Positions 50,164-59,914 are shown, numbered from the stretch's first letter. The stretch is DNA of 64,000 bases from Vibrio maritimus (GCA_000755425.1 BBMT01000002.1:248001-312000), one strand, 5' to 3'. Notes: generated by a model from the letters alone, not told the origin. Numbers and translations are program-made.

Positions 50164-50511
50164 GCTACCAGTAGGGTAGTTTTTTCGGAGATAACTATGA
50201 ACAATACCGACCATCCTCCTAGTATGAAAGGAGAAAAATAGCCTCGCGTCGGTAATTGCGATCTTCGTTCCTACCGCTGAGGTAGGTGTGTTTCCCTTCT
50301 ATAACATCCTGATATTTTTCTCCTTTACTACTATTGAGTCACTCAATGAGTGTGTCTTTTGATGCGTGTTTTGGCTATATACATGGCCTGACATTCGTGC
50401 GCCTAGACTATGTCTTCGCACTTAGCATTGAGTCATGCTTTTGGCATTATTTTGTCAATTACTGAGCCGACTTTCTGATGGTCGTTACCAACGCTAATCG
50501 GGAGATTCGCC
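50164..50511 (+). promoter_or_regulatory. Structured leader of mgtE with competing pairings
   Basis: A T-tailed hairpin (CTACC 50165-50169 / GGTAG 50175-50179, then T6) opens the region. Pairing set A: 50205-50211 with 50248-50254 (7 bp) around 50216-50220 with 50229-50233. Pairing B: 50227-50240 with 50313-50326, a perfect 14-bp match that uses the same AGGAG as A. Hairpins CCTACC/GGTAGG (50270-50286) and ATTGAGT/ACTCAAT (50333-50347) follow. A 14-codon ORF overlaps set A. This looks like a switch controlling the Mg2+ transporter gene. It does not resemble the M-box. Confidence 0.5.
50197..50241 (+). CDS. Possible leader peptide upstream of mgtE
   Basis: A 14-codon ORF, MNNTDHPPSMKGEK, with a well-spaced ribosome site GGAG 6 nt before the ATG. 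It contains tandem Pro codons (50215-50220) and overlaps the base-pairing region of the leader. The Pro-rich leader mgtL of Salmonella mgtA is a functional parallel. Not confirmed as translated. Confidence 0.45.
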   Translation: MNNTDHPPSMKGEK

Positions 50512-51360
50512 ATGACGGTAATGAGCAATACATATATTGAAAATACAGCACCTCGCTTCTCAGAGGAGGAGATCAGTGCTGCAACGAAAGCATTTCTGCA
50601 ATACGATACAGATCAGCAATTAAACCTGCTTACGGTAATGCCGATCGATGAAGCGGTAGGTGTGCTACAACACTGTGCCTTGGGACAAGTTCAGTTCTTG
50701 ATTGAAGAGCTTGATTTGCAAGGGCACGATAAGCGAGCAAGACTTTACGCTCACCATTTGGGTTTGATTCACTCAGAAGCGGAAACCACAGGTGGCTATT
50801 TGACGACGGGTGTACTCGAGCACGTTAAACAGCGCATAGGATGGATTGTTACCTTAGCACTGCTAGGCATCGTTTCTGGACTTATCATTGCACAGTACGA
50901 AGATACATTAAGCCAACTCGTGCTACTGGCCGTTTATATGCCAGTAATTGCCGCCGCTGGTGGTAATACGGGTACCCAAGCCGCAACTCTGGTGATACGT
51001 GCACTGGCAACCGGTGAGCTTCGCAAGAGGCAGTGGTTAGAAGTGCTCTGGAAGGAGAGTCGTGTGGCAGTATGTCTGGCTGCCGCGGTGGCAATGGTAA
51101 TGGTTGGGCGTATTCTGGTCTTTGGTGATGTGAATTCTGCAGGTGGTTTTGATATCAACCTTATCGCGATGGCGATAGCGGTGGCGCTGTTTATTCAGGT
51201 TACGGTATCGACAACGTTGGGCGGCGTTCTGCCTATCATCGCTCGAGTGTTTAAACTCGATCCTGCAGTACTGGTGAGCCCAGTACTGGCATCGATTGTT
51301 GATATTTCTGGTATGTGGATTTACTTTACAGTGGTTAATCACTTCCTAGGTTTATCGTAA
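50512..51360 (+). CDS. mgtE: MgtE-family divalent cation transporter without CBS domains
   Basis: 282 residues from ATG 50512 (GGGAG 7 nt upstream). A shortened cytoplasmic N-terminal segment (MPIDEAVGVLQHCALGQVQFLIEEL, about residues 42-66) leads to a five-helix membrane domain with the MgtE motifs PVIAAAGGNTGTQAATLVIRALATGE and PVLASIVDISGMWIYF. Typical MgtE (about 450 aa) has a CBS pair that closes the channel at high Mg2+; it is absent here. It probably imports Mg2+ or Co2+ and may be controlled mainly through its leader. Confidence 0.88.
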   Translation: MTVMSNTYIENTAPRFSEEEISAATKAFLQYDTDQQLNLLTVMPIDEAVGVLQHCALGQVQFLIEELDLQGHDKRARLYAHHLGLIHSEAETTGGYLTTGVLEHVKQRIGWIVTLALLGIVSGLIIAQYEDTLSQLVLLAVYMPVIAAAGGNTGTQAATLVIRALATGELRKRQWLEVLWKESRVAVCLAAAVAMVMVGRILVFGDVNSAGGFDINLIAMAIAVALFIQVTVSTTLGGVLPIIARVFKLDPAVLVSPVLASIVDISGMWIYFTVVNHFLGLS

Positions 51361-51395
51361 TTGACCACAATCTACTAAGTCGATATTACGATGGT

Positions 51396-51419
51396 AAAGC
51401 GCAGCTACGGCTGCGCTTT
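51396..51419. terminator. Bidirectional terminator between mgtE and dacB
   Basis: 10-bp stem AAAGCGCAGC/GCTGCGCTTT with TACG loop. The dacB stop codon (51405-51407) lies inside the hairpin, so its last codons form one arm. Confidence 0.8.
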
Positions 51420-52844
51420 GTTGTTTGAGCGCTCCAACGAATAGCTGTAATCGACCACTTGGCGATAATAGGCCTTCTCAAATTGTGTCAACGGTGACTC
51501 AACTGGCTTGCTGGTGTTCGCTTTCTTTGGATGGTAGTCAGTAACAAATTGGACAAACAAACTTTCACGCTCACCTTTGCTACCAAGACCAAATCCCATC
51601 ATGTTATAGGTGCCAAACAGAGAGCCACTTTTTGCCACTATTGCGCCTTTAATCGGTGCCTTTCGCATACTTGAACGATATTTTAATGTGCCGTTGTTGC
51701 CAGAGACGGGCATGAGTCGAGCAAGCTTGAGAGTGCTGTCGTTATTGTGGATGTAGCTAAGTACTTCACGCATTTGACTGGCGGTGACACGGTTGTTACG
51801 CGACAGCCCTGAGCCATCTTCCAGCACTGCCAGATCAAGGTTAATACCGGCTTTTTGCTTAACAATCGCTTTTATTGCTTCGGTGCCATTAATAAAGGAA
51901 CCTGGCTCGTTAAAATAGTTGGCTCCAAGGGTTTTAGTGATGTTATCGGCATACAGGTTATTAGAGTCTTGTAGCATCACAGCAAGCAAGTCATTGAGTG
52001 GTCGTGAGCGCTGAACAAACAGCGGCTTTTGTCCTTTGATGTTTGGCGCACCCACTTTGACTTCACCGGATAAAGTCACACCGATACGCTGAAGCTCTGA
52101 TTTGATAACATCGACGGTAAATTGCTCGGGCGACGAAACGGCAAACTTGAGCGGTATTGGCGATTTTCGCTCGACCGCGCAGCCACTCAGCGAGTATTGA
52201 TTGTTAGGGCTCACTTCAAGCTGTAGATCACAATGGCTCTGCTCTTGGTATTCCTTTGAGACGCTTTTTACAGAAGTCGACGCACTGATAGGTTGATGCG
52301 AAGGCACATTGATGCGCGTCGTACCATTTTTATTGGTGTATAACGCGCCTTGAACACAGTTGCCATCGAGTGTAATGGCAGAGGCTGGGGCGCTATAGCA
52401 AACGCCAAGAATATCCCAAGGCCAGCCCACACCGCGCTGGTAACCTGTAAACACGCTGTCATCCAACCAAACATTGTTAAACCGAGTTCCTACCTCTGAC
52501 TTGGCCTGTTTTAGCATCGTTGTGAGTGAAGCTCGGCTAAACGTAGGGTCTCCAGAGTATTTGATAATGAGGTCATTACCTGAAGTATAGAGTGTCGTCT
52601 CAAAGCGAAAGCTATCAGGCAGTGCCAGTTTTGCTGCCAACGCTGTCACGACTTTTAGTGTGCTAGCTGGGGGAAAAAATTGCTCAGTATTGTACTCAAC
52701 TAGTGCCTGCTGCGGAGCCGAAAGAGGCGCGATGAGATGCGCACTGCGGCTTCCATAAGGGAGATGTTTGGTCGCATCGGCACCATCTGCAAACGTCGCA
52801 GCGGAGAAAATAAGTAAACAGGTGAGCGAGAGTTTGGCTGTCAT
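51405..52844 (-). CDS. dacB: D-alanyl-D-alanine carboxypeptidase/endopeptidase PBP4
   Basis: A 479-residue periplasmic class C penicillin-binding protein: signal peptide to about residue 20, SxxK motif STLK near 58 (PPASTLKVVTALAAKL), SxN motif in QDSNNLYADN, and KSG motif in AKSGSLFGTYN. It trims and cleaves peptidoglycan cross-links. It is divergent from greA, the same neighbour as in E. coli. Confidence 0.94.
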   Translation of the reverse strand: MTAKLSLTCLLIFSAATFADGADATKHLPYGSRSAHLIAPLSAPQQALVEYNTEQFFPPASTLKVVTALAAKLALPDSFRFETTLYTSGNDLIIKYSGDPTFSRASLTTMLKQAKSEVGTRFNNVWLDDSVFTGYQRGVGWPWDILGVCYSAPASAITLDGNCVQGALYTNKNGTTRINVPSHQPISASTSVKSVSKEYQEQSHCDLQLEVSPNNQYSLSGCAVERKSPIPLKFAVSSPEQFTVDVIKSELQRIGVTLSGEVKVGAPNIKGQKPLFVQRSRPLNDLLAVMLQDSNNLYADNITKTLGANYFNEPGSFINGTEAIKAIVKQKAGINLDLAVLEDGSGLSRNNRVTASQMREVLSYIHNNDSTLKLARLMPVSGNNGTLKYRSSMRKAPIKGAIVAKSGSLFGTYNMMGFGLGSKGERESLFVQFVTDYHPKKANTSKPVESPLTQFEKAYYRQVVDYSYSLERSNNKAQP

Positions 52845-53266
52845 AGCGAATTCATCAGGGTGGGCTTAATTTTTAATGTAGGCTAACAACCTATTAAGTC
52901 GAGATAAAGCGTTAAATTTTCGCAAAAAGTCGCTTCGAATAGTCTTTGTTCGATACAGCGAAACGGACGCAAGGTTGCTCACACTTTCATACTATCGTCA
53001 GCGTGGTTTACCTTGCGAAATCAAAGCCAACTAGGCTATATTGTTGCGTTGCTTAAAAAGAACAACTCTGATTGTTATCAGAAAGAGCAGCACAGCCAGT
53101 GCCAGCAATAAGTGCTTCCTTATTGCCTCAGTATCCGAATCACAGTGATTTGTATCCGCGGATTGATTACACTAGGCTTAATCCAGTTTATTTTTCAAAT
53201 TGTACTCAGGCTTGCTTGAGTAGGGTTTTATTGTCCAAAGGATGCTTTGGAAAAGAGGTTGTTATA
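52845..53266. other. dacB-greA divergent intergenic region
   Basis: Gene-free, 422 bp. An upstream in-frame extension of greA exists from 53072 but lacks a ribosome site and family support. The region should hold the promoters of both genes; I cannot place them firmly. Confidence 0.45.
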
Positions 53267-53738
53267 ATGGAAAAGGTTCCAATGACTGTACGTGGCGAAC
53301 AGCAGCTACGTGAAGAGCTAGATCGTCTACTTAAACTTCGTCCACAGATTTCTGAAGCAATTGCAGAAGCTCGTGAACTTGGTGACCTAAAAGAGAACGC
53401 AGAGTACCACGCCGCTCGTGAAGAGCAGGGCATCTGTGAAGCGCAAATTCGTGATATCGAGTACAAGCTATCTGTCGCACAAGTAATTGACGTGACTAAG
53501 CTAGACAACACGGGCAAAATCATTTTTGGTTCTACAGTGACTCTGATTGACATCGATACGGATGCTGAGCAGACTTACCAAATCGTGGGCGATGACGAAG
53601 CGGACATCAAAGCTGGCCGTATCTCAGTAAGCTCACCGATCGCTCGTGCTTATCGGCAAAATGGAAGGTGACGAAGTGACTATCGTGACTCCTGGCGGTC
53701 AAAAAGACTTCGAAATCGACAAGGTTGCTTACGTTTAA
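53267..53738 (+). CDS. greA: Transcription elongation factor GreA (split by a 2-nt indel)
   Basis: Starts [14 protein letters not shown] at ATG 53267. The N-terminal coiled coil (residues 1-75, acidic tip [17 protein letters not shown]) and the C-terminal FKBP-like domain are clear. The frame breaks at about 53648-53651 between SPIAR and [13 protein letters not shown]; loss of two bases of a GC(C/T)CTT stretch explains it and gives 157 residues. GreA rescues backtracked RNA polymerase. The tail frame ends IDKVAYV. Confidence 0.95.
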
Positions 53739-53755
53739 GCAATGTTGTTGAGAGA

Positions 53756-53783
53756 AAAGTCGCCTAATTGGCGGCTTTTTTTG
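53756..53783 (+). terminator. Terminator after greA
   Basis: Stem AAAGTCGCC/GGCGGCTTT (53756-53764 with 53770-53778; one wobble) followed by a T run. Confidence 0.88.
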
Positions 53784-53841
53784 TGCCTGCAAGTCTGAGT
53801 TGTTGTCTTCGTTTTGCTCGCGTTGGTTGTCAGAAAAATGA

Positions 53842-53863
53842 AAAGGCCGCCTAAGCGACCTTT
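53842..53863 (-). terminator. Terminator after yhbY
   Basis: Minus-strand stem AAAGGTCGC/GCGGCCTTT with loop TTAG and a T-rich tail, 47 bp past the yhbY stop. Confidence 0.7.
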
Positions 53864-53909
53864 CCCACTTTGAAACAAATTGTTTCTATAAAATCAACTA
53901 TTCAGCAAA

Positions 53910-54205
53910 TTACTTGCGTGGCAGTTCGATTTTCTTTTGCTCTGACTGACGGTAAAGAACAAGAGTCTTACCGATAACCTGAACTTCTCTGCTTTTGTTT
54001 CGCGCACAATTGCGTCGATAATCAGCAGTTTAGTTTCACGGTCTTCTGACGCCACTTTCACTTTAATCAGTTCGTGGTGGTCAAGAGCGATTTCGATTTC
54101 CGCTAGTACAGCCTCTGTTAGTCCATTTGCGCCCATAAGCACAACGGGTTTCAGTGCGTGTGCTAGGCCTTTTAGGTGCTGTTTTTGTTTGGTGCTTAGG
54201 TTCAT
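53910..54205 (-). CDS. yhbY: Ribosome assembly RNA-binding protein YhbY (split by an indel)
   Basis: MNLSTKQKQHLKGLAHALKPVVLMG... from ATG 54205, a CRM-domain protein with the LMGANGLTEAV (GxxG-type) loop. A lost A (plus strand 53985-53986) breaks it after KAEK; the corrected frame reads VQVIGKTLVLYRQSEQKKIELPRK and stops at 53910, 98 residues. It binds pre-50S particles. It is divergent from rlmE, as in E. coli. Confidence 0.93.
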
Positions 54206-54316
54206 AACGCGGCCAAATTTATTTACTATTAGGGTTGAAAAGTCGTATTTTAACGCCATCTAATGACGAAGACTATACTTTATTCTAAGGGCATGCCTTA
54301 TTGAGTTGGAAATTGA

Positions 54317-54946
54317 ATGAGTAAGCAAAAACATTCGGCCAGTTCGGGTCGTTGGCTAAAAGAGCATTTTGATGATAAATATGCCAATGAGGCCAGAAGA
54401 AAAGGCTATCGTTCACGTGCTATCTTTAAGATTGAAGAGATTCAAAACAAGGATAAGCTACTGAAACCCGGGATGACTGTAGTTGACTTAGGTGCTGCTC
54501 CTGGCGGGTGGTCTCAGTACGCTGCCAAAGTTGTTGGCGACGAGGGACAAGTTATTGCTTGTGACTTGCTGCCGATGGATCCTATCTCTGGTGTGAGCTT
54601 CCTTCAGGGCGATTTTCGTGAAGAAGCGGTGCTTGATGCACTACTAGAAAGAATCCAACCGGATATGGTCGACGTAGTAATGTCTGACATGGCTCCTAAT
54701 ATGGCAGGTAACTTATCTGTCGATCAGCCTAGAGCTATGTATCTTGTTGAACTAGCATTAGATATGTGTCATCAAACTTTAGCCCCTGGCGGCAGTTTCG
54801 TAGTGAAAGTGTTCCAAGGAGAAGGGTTTGACGAATACGTAAAACAGGTGCGTGAAGCCTTCAAAGTGGTGAAGATTCGCAAGCCGGACTCATCTAGAGC
54901 TCGCTCTCGTGAGGTGTTTATTGTAGCTAATGGCTTCAAAGGCTGA
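54317..54946 (+). CDS. rlmE: 23S rRNA 2'-O-ribose methyltransferase RlmE (FtsJ/RrmJ)
   Basis: A 209-residue SAM methyltransferase: catalytic Lys in [11 protein letters not shown], motif [17 protein letters not shown], catalytic Asp in [11 protein letters not shown], Lys in [13 protein letters not shown]. It methylates U2552 of 23S rRNA and is heat-shock linked. It precedes ftsH by 97 bp, the conserved rlmE-ftsH pair. Confidence 0.96.
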   Translation: MSKQKHSASSGRWLKEHFDDKYANEARRKGYRSRAIFKIEEIQNKDKLLKPGMTVVDLGAAPGGWSQYAAKVVGDEGQVIACDLLPMDPISGVSFLQGDFREEAVLDALLERIQPDMVDVVMSDMAPNMAGNLSVDQPRAMYLVELALDMCHQTLAPGGSFVVKVFQGEGFDEYVKQVREAFKVVKIRKPDSSRARSREVFIVANGFKG

Positions 54947-55043
54947 ACATTAGTTTACAAAGACAAAATTAACAATGTAGCTACAGCCTAAAAACTGTAG
55001 TACCCTACCTTTAATTACAATTAGTTATCGAGAGGCTGACACC

Positions 55044-57026
55044 TTGAGTGACATGGCAAAGAATTTAATTTTGTGGTTAGTCATCGCCGTTGTGTTGATG
55101 TCGGTATTCCAAAGCTTCGGACCGGGGGAAAGTAACGGTCGAGCGGTAGATTACACCACGTTCGTACAGGAAGTTGGCAATGGCCAGATTCAGGAAGCTC
55201 AATTCAAAGACAGCGAGATAACCTTTACTCGTCGTGGTGGTGGCAGTCGCTTTGTGACTTACATGCCAGTTTATGATCAAAAACTTCTTGATGACCTAAT
55301 TAACCAAAACGTGAAAGTTTCGGGTACTCCACCGGAAGAGCAGAGCCTGCTTGGCACTATCTTCATCTCGTGGTTCCCAATGATTCTTCTTATCGGTGTC
55401 TGGATCTTCTTTATGCGCCAGATGCAAGGCGGCGGTGGCAAAGGCGCCATGTCGTTTGGTAAGAGTAAAGCTCGCATGATGAGCGAAGAACAGATTAAGA
55501 CCACGTTTGCTGACGTTGCAGGTTGTGACGAAGCAAAAGAGGACGTAAAAGAGCTAGTAGACTACCTACGTGATCCAAGCCGCTTCCAGAAGCTGGGCGG
55601 TAAGATCCCAACGGGTGTTCTAATGGTTGGCCCTCCTGGTACAGGTAAAACGCTCCTTGCTAAAGCAATTGCTGGTGAAGCAAAGGTACCGTTCTTTACT
55701 ATTTCTGGTTCTGACTTCGTAGAAATGTTCGTGGGTGTGGGTGCATCTCGTGTACGCGACATGTTCGAACAAGCGAAGAAAGCAGCACCTTGTATCATCT
55801 TCATCGATGAAATCGATGCGGTAGGTCGTCAGCGTGGCGCTGGTGTTGGTGGTGGTCACGATGAGCGTGAGCAAACCCTTAACCAAATGCTGGTAGAGAT
55901 GGATGGTTTCGAAGGTAACGAAGGTATCATCGTAATCGCGGCAACTAACCGTCCTGACGTACTTGACCCAGCACTACTTCGTCCTGGCCGTTTTGACCGT
56001 CAAGTTGTAGTTGGTCTTCCTGATGTACGTGGTCGTGAACAGATCTTGAAAGTACACATGCGTAAAGTACCTCTAGCGTCAGACGTAGAGCCATCTTTGA
56101 TCGCGCGTGGTACACCAGGCTTCTCTGGTGCAGACCTTGCTAACCTTGTGAACGAAGCTGCACTATTTGCCGCTCGTGGTAACAAGCGCAACGTATCTAT
56201 GGTTGAGTTTGAACTAGCGAAAGACAAGATCATGATGGGTGCAGAACGTCGCTCTATGGTGCTTTCTGAAGAAACTAAAGAGTCAACAGCATACCACGAA
56301 GCGGGTCACGCAATTGTTGGTCGTTTAGTACCTGAACACGACCCTGTGTACAAGGTATCTATCATTCCACGTGGTCGAGCACTGGGTGTGACTATGTACC
56401 TACCAGAGCAAGACCGTGTGAGCATGTCTCGTCAGCATCTTGAGTCAATGATCTCAAGCTTGTACGGCGGTCGTCTAGCTGAAGAACTTATCTACGGTAA
56501 AGACAAGGTATCAACAGGTGCATCAAACGATATCGAACGTGCAACTGATATCGCTCGTAAGATGGTGACGCAATGGGGCTTCTCTGAAAAACTGGGTCCT
56601 TTGCTGTATGCAGAAGATGAAGGTGAAGTATTCCTGGGTCGTAGCGTGACGCAGACTAAACATGTGTCTGGAGAGACTGCGAAACTGATTGATGAAGAAG
56701 TTCGTCACATCATTGATCGCAACTATGATCGTGCGAAACAAATCCTAGAAGAGAACATGGATATCATGCACGCAATGAAAGATGCGCTTGTGAAATACGA
56801 GACCATCGATGCAGGTCAAATTGATGACCTGATGGAGCGTAAAACGGATATTCGTGAGCCAGCAGGTTGGGCTGACCAAGCAGCAGCTCAGCAAGAAAAG
56901 GCAGAGGCGAAGCCTGAGCCTAAAGCTGAAGAACCTAAGGTAGAAGAGCCAGCAGCGCCAGCTGCAGACTCAGAAACCAAGGCTGAAAATGTGTCTTCTG
57001 AGCCAACCAAGAAAGACTCAGAATAA
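55044..57026 (+). CDS. ftsH: ATP-dependent zinc metalloprotease FtsH
   Basis: 660 residues from the TTG at 55044 ([11 protein letters not shown]); the ATG at 55053 is a possible alternative start. Two membrane helices (about 5-25 and 100-122) flank a periplasmic domain, followed by the AAA+ module with Walker A GPPGTGKT, Walker [13 protein letters not shown], and the zinc site HEAGH. It degrades membrane proteins and short-lived regulators. The C-terminal 50 residues are Ala/Glu/Pro-rich. A terminator separates it from folP. Confidence 0.97.
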   Translation: MSDMAKNLILWLVIAVVLMSVFQSFGPGESNGRAVDYTTFVQEVGNGQIQEAQFKDSEITFTRRGGGSRFVTYMPVYDQKLLDDLINQNVKVSGTPPEEQSLLGTIFISWFPMILLIGVWIFFMRQMQGGGGKGAMSFGKSKARMMSEEQIKTTFADVAGCDEAKEDVKELVDYLRDPSRFQKLGGKIPTGVLMVGPPGTGKTLLAKAIAGEAKVPFFTISGSDFVEMFVGVGASRVRDMFEQAKKAAPCIIFIDEIDAVGRQRGAGVGGGHDEREQTLNQMLVEMDGFEGNEGIIVIAATNRPDVLDPALLRPGRFDRQVVVGLPDVRGREQILKVHMRKVPLASDVEPSLIARGTPGFSGADLANLVNEAALFAARGNKRNVSMVEFELAKDKIMMGAERRSMVLSEETKESTAYHEAGHAIVGRLVPEHDPVYKVSIIPRGRALGVTMYLPEQDRVSMSRQHLESMISSLYGGRLAEELIYGKDKVSTGASNDIERATDIARKMVTQWGFSEKLGPLLYAEDEGEVFLGRSVTQTKHVSGETAKLIDEEVRHIIDRNYDRAKQILEENMDIMHAMKDALVKYETIDAGQIDDLMERKTDIREPAGWADQAAAQQEKAEAKPEPKAEEPKVEEPAAPAADSETKAENVSSEPTKKDSE

Positions 57027-57038
57027 CCACAACTGATT

Positions 57039-57067
57039 AAGCCCCGAGCCTTGCTCGGGGCTTTTGT
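57039..57067 (+). terminator. Terminator after ftsH
   Basis: Perfect 10-bp stem AAGCCCCGAG/CTCGGGGCTT (57039-57063) and T-rich tail. Confidence 0.88.
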
Positions 57068-57081
57068 CGTTTTAAGCAGTT

Positions 57082-57912
57082 ATGATTTTACAAGCAAACC
57101 AGAAAACTCTTTCTCTCGATACGCCACAAGTGATGGGTATCGTCAATGTCACCCCAGATTCTTTTTCTGATGGTGGCAAATTCAATTCAGTAGATGCTGC
57201 GCTCGAGCAGGTTGAAGCGATGATCGCTTCTGGTGTGACGATTGTTGATATCGGTGGTGAGTCAACACGCCCAGGAGCACCTGATGTTGAGCTCCAAGAA
57301 GAGCTAGAGCGCGTAATCCCTGTAATCAAAGCGATACGCGATAAATATGATGTGTGGATTTCTATAGACACCAGCAAAGCCGAAGTCATGCGCCAAGCCG
57401 TAGAGGCAGGCGCAGACATTATCAATGACGTTCGTGCACTACAGGAGCCCGGTGCTTTGGAAGTGGCTGCTGAGGCAGGTGTACCAATTTGCTTGATGCA
57501 TATGCAGGGACAGCCTCGAACCATGCAGATGAATCCAACCTATGAAGATCTATTAGAGGATGTGGCACAATTCCTACAGGAACGTATCGCCGCATGTGAA
57601 GCGGTCGGTATTTCACGTGATAAACTCATCCTCGATCCTGGCTTCGGATTTGGCAAAACGCTGGAACACAATTATCATTTGCTAGCGCATTTGGATAAGT
57701 TCCATCAATTTGGACTACCTGTGCTCGCCGGCATGTCTCGTAAGTCAATGATTTTTAAATTACTTGATAAAGCACCTGCCGACTGTCTCGCTGGGAGCTT
57801 AGCTTGCGCTACTCTTGCTGCAGCGAAAGGAGCACAAATTATCCGTGTTCACGATGCGGCTGAGACAGTCGAAGCGATGAGAGTCGTCCAGATGATGCAA
57901 TCAAACTTATAA
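57082..57912 (+). CDS. folP: Dihydropteroate synthase FolP
   Basis: A 276-residue TIM-barrel enzyme: MGIVNVTPDSFSDGGKF, the pterin/phosphate loop GGESTRPGA, MHMQGQPRTMQ and SRKSM. It joins p-aminobenzoate to dihydropterin pyrophosphate and is the sulphonamide target. The start lies very close to the ftsH terminator and has a weak ribosome site. It is followed after 19 bp by glmM. Confidence 0.96.
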   Translation: MILQANQKTLSLDTPQVMGIVNVTPDSFSDGGKFNSVDAALEQVEAMIASGVTIVDIGGESTRPGAPDVELQEELERVIPVIKAIRDKYDVWISIDTSKAEVMRQAVEAGADIINDVRALQEPGALEVAAEAGVPICLMHMQGQPRTMQMNPTYEDLLEDVAQFLQERIAACEAVGISRDKLILDPGFGFGKTLEHNYHLLAHLDKFHQFGLPVLAGMSRKSMIFKLLDKAPADCLAGSLACATLAAAKGAQIIRVHDAAETVEAMRVVQMMQSNL

Positions 57913-57931
57913 AAACGAATAAGGAAATAAA

Positions 57932-59266
57932 ATGTCACAACGACGTTATTTTGGTACCGATGGTGTTCGAGGCAAAGTGGTCAGTACCCAATCACACCAG
58001 ATTTTGTACTCAAGCTAGGTTGGGCTGCTGGTCGAGTGCTTGCAAAGCAGGGCACTAAGAAAGTGATCATTGGTAAAGATACGCGTATCTCTGGCTACAT
58101 GTTGGAATCGGCACTTGAAGCCGGCCTTTCTGCGGCTGGCCTCAAAGCGATATTCACTGGTCCACTGCCAACACCGGCAGTGGCATACCTTACTCAGACG
58201 TTCCGCGCGGAAGCGGGTATCGTAATTTCTGCATCGCACAACCCGTACTATGACAATGGTATTAAGTTTTTCTCATCTGAGGGCACAAAACTGCCTGATG
58301 CTATTGAGCTAGCTATTGAAGAAGAGCTGGATAAAGACATCGAATGTGTTGAGTCTTCTGAGCTTGGTAAAGCGAGCCGTCTTAACGATGCTGCTGGTCG
58401 CTATATCGAGTTTTGTAAGAGTACTTTCCCACACAACTTAAGCCTTGCGGGTCTAAAAATTGTTATCGATTGTGCGCATGGTGCAACTTACAAAATCGCG
58501 CCTTCAGTATTTAAAGAGCTAGGTGCAGACGTTGTCGCAATTGGTGTTGATCCGGACGGTACTAACATCAATGCAGAAGTGGGTGCGACAGATGTGCGTG
58601 CGCTACAAGCAAAAGTCGTTGAAGAGAATGCCGCTCTTGGTCTCGCTTTTGATGGTGATGGCGACCGCATTATCATGGTTGACCACTTAGGTAACAAAGT
58701 GGATGGTGACCAAATCGCTTATATTATTGCTCGTGACGCGCTTCGCCGTGGCGAGCTAAAAGGTGGTGTTGTTGGAACCTAATGACTAACCTTGGCATGG
58801 AAAACGGCCTCAAGCAGCTTGGTATTCCATTTGTACGTGCTGCCGTTGGTGACCGCTACGTAATGGAGCAGTTACTTGAGCGTGACTGGCGTATTGGCGC
58901 GGAAAACTCAGGCCACGTTATTCTACTCGACAAAGTGACGACAGGTGATGCGATTGTCGCTGCGCTGCAAGTGCTTGCATCCGTAGTTGGCGCGAAGATG
59001 TCACTTAATGAACTTGCCAGTGGTATGACGCTATATCCACAAGTGCTGATCAATGTTCGCTTCAGTGGCGATGCGAATCCGCTAGAAGCTGAAGCTGTAA
59101 AGCAGGCGGTCGCCAAAGCCGAAGCTGATCTTGGCGATAAAGGTCGTGTACTGCTTCGCAAATCGGGTACTGAGCCTTGCTGCGAGTCATGGTTGAAGGC
59201 GAGGATGATGCGCTAGTGAATCAATCAGCGCAATACATTGCTGATATTGTAAAAGAAAACTGCTAA
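57932..59266 (+). CDS. glmM: Phosphoglucosamine mutase GlmM (split by three indels)
   Basis: [17 protein letters not shown] start at ATG 57932, active serine in [15 protein letters not shown], metal loop [13 protein letters not shown], and phosphate loop [12 protein letters not shown]. Three lost bases break it: G at 57979-57980 ([13 protein letters not shown]), C at 58778-58779 (GTLMTNLG) and T at 59177-59178 ([16 protein letters not shown]). Repaired length is 445, identical to E. coli. GlmM makes glucosamine-1-phosphate for the cell wall and is essential. Confidence 0.96.
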
Positions 59267-59285
59267 GTCTCGACGAATTAGCATG

Positions 59286-59327
59286 AGCAAGAATCAAATT
59301 AGTTCTTTTGGTTCTTGCTTATTTTTA
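59286..59327 (+). terminator. Probable terminator after glmM
   Basis: 8-bp stem AGCAAGAA/TTCTTGCT (59286-59293 with 59312-59319), 18-nt loop, followed by TATTTTTAT. Confidence 0.65.
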
Positions 59328-59544
59328 TATGATTACTCGCTTATTCTTATCGGTAATTGTTCTTTTGCCCTTTTTTTGAGCGTTCAGTTGCTCGGCGAAA
59401 GATTTTTGTCATTTTTCTCTTGTCAGTCAGTGCGGCATTCGCTAGTATTGCCACCGCCTTCACTTAGGAGGCCATAGCCAGGTTTTCAATGCGTTCAGCA
59501 AGGAAAGCAGCGCTGGCTCAACAATTAGGAACATAGGTGGACAC

Positions 59545-59880
59545 ATGATTCAAGTTCTACTTGTGATTTACCTGTTGGCTGCGCTTGGTGTTATTGGCCT
59601 AGTGTTGATTCAACAAGGTAAAGGCGCAGATATGGGAGCCTCATTCGGTGCTGGCGCTTCAAACACAGTGTTTGGTGCTAGTGGCTCAGGAAATTTCCTA
59701 ACCCGAATGACTGCAATTTTTGCAATCGTATTTTTTGTTATCAGCTTAGTACTTGGCAACATGTACACTCACAAAGGTGAGTCTCAATGGGTTGACCCTA
59801 CTCAAGGTCAAGTGATTGAGCAAGCAGCTGATACAGCGAGTGATGTCCCAGCTGAAAACAGCGACGAGATCCCTCAATAA
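59545..59880 (+). CDS. secG: Protein translocase subunit SecG
   Basis: A 111-residue two-helix membrane protein ([24 protein letters not shown], then a Gly/Ala/Ser loop [17 protein letters not shown], then a second helix ending LVLGNMY). It completes SecYEG. An acidic Asp/Glu/Ala tail closes it. The 278-bp gap before it after glmM has a 6-bp long-range pairing (AGCCAG near 59476 with CTGGCT near 59513), meaning unknown. Confidence 0.95.
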   Translation: MIQVLLVIYLLAALGVIGLVLIQQGKGADMGASFGAGASNTVFGASGSGNFLTRMTAIFAIVFFVISLVLGNMYTHKGESQWVDPTQGQVIEQAADTASDVPAENSDEIPQ

Positions 59881-59914
59881 GTCGATCGATTCTAACGAAT
59901 CGAAAAGCTTAGAT

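Noticed and set aside
50160..50511. M-box (ykoK) Mg2+ riboswitch before mgtE
   Set aside because: The conserved M-box segments are not visible; the pairings seen have a different layout.
57072..57524. 150-codon minus-strand frame over folP
   Set aside because: Mirror of folP codons; no start context or recognisable domain.
3449..59266. Mass gene decay (reduced or degenerating genome)
   Set aside because: Broken genes include essential ones, each needs only one or two bases to mend, flanking codons are fully conserved, and there are no in-frame nonsense changes.
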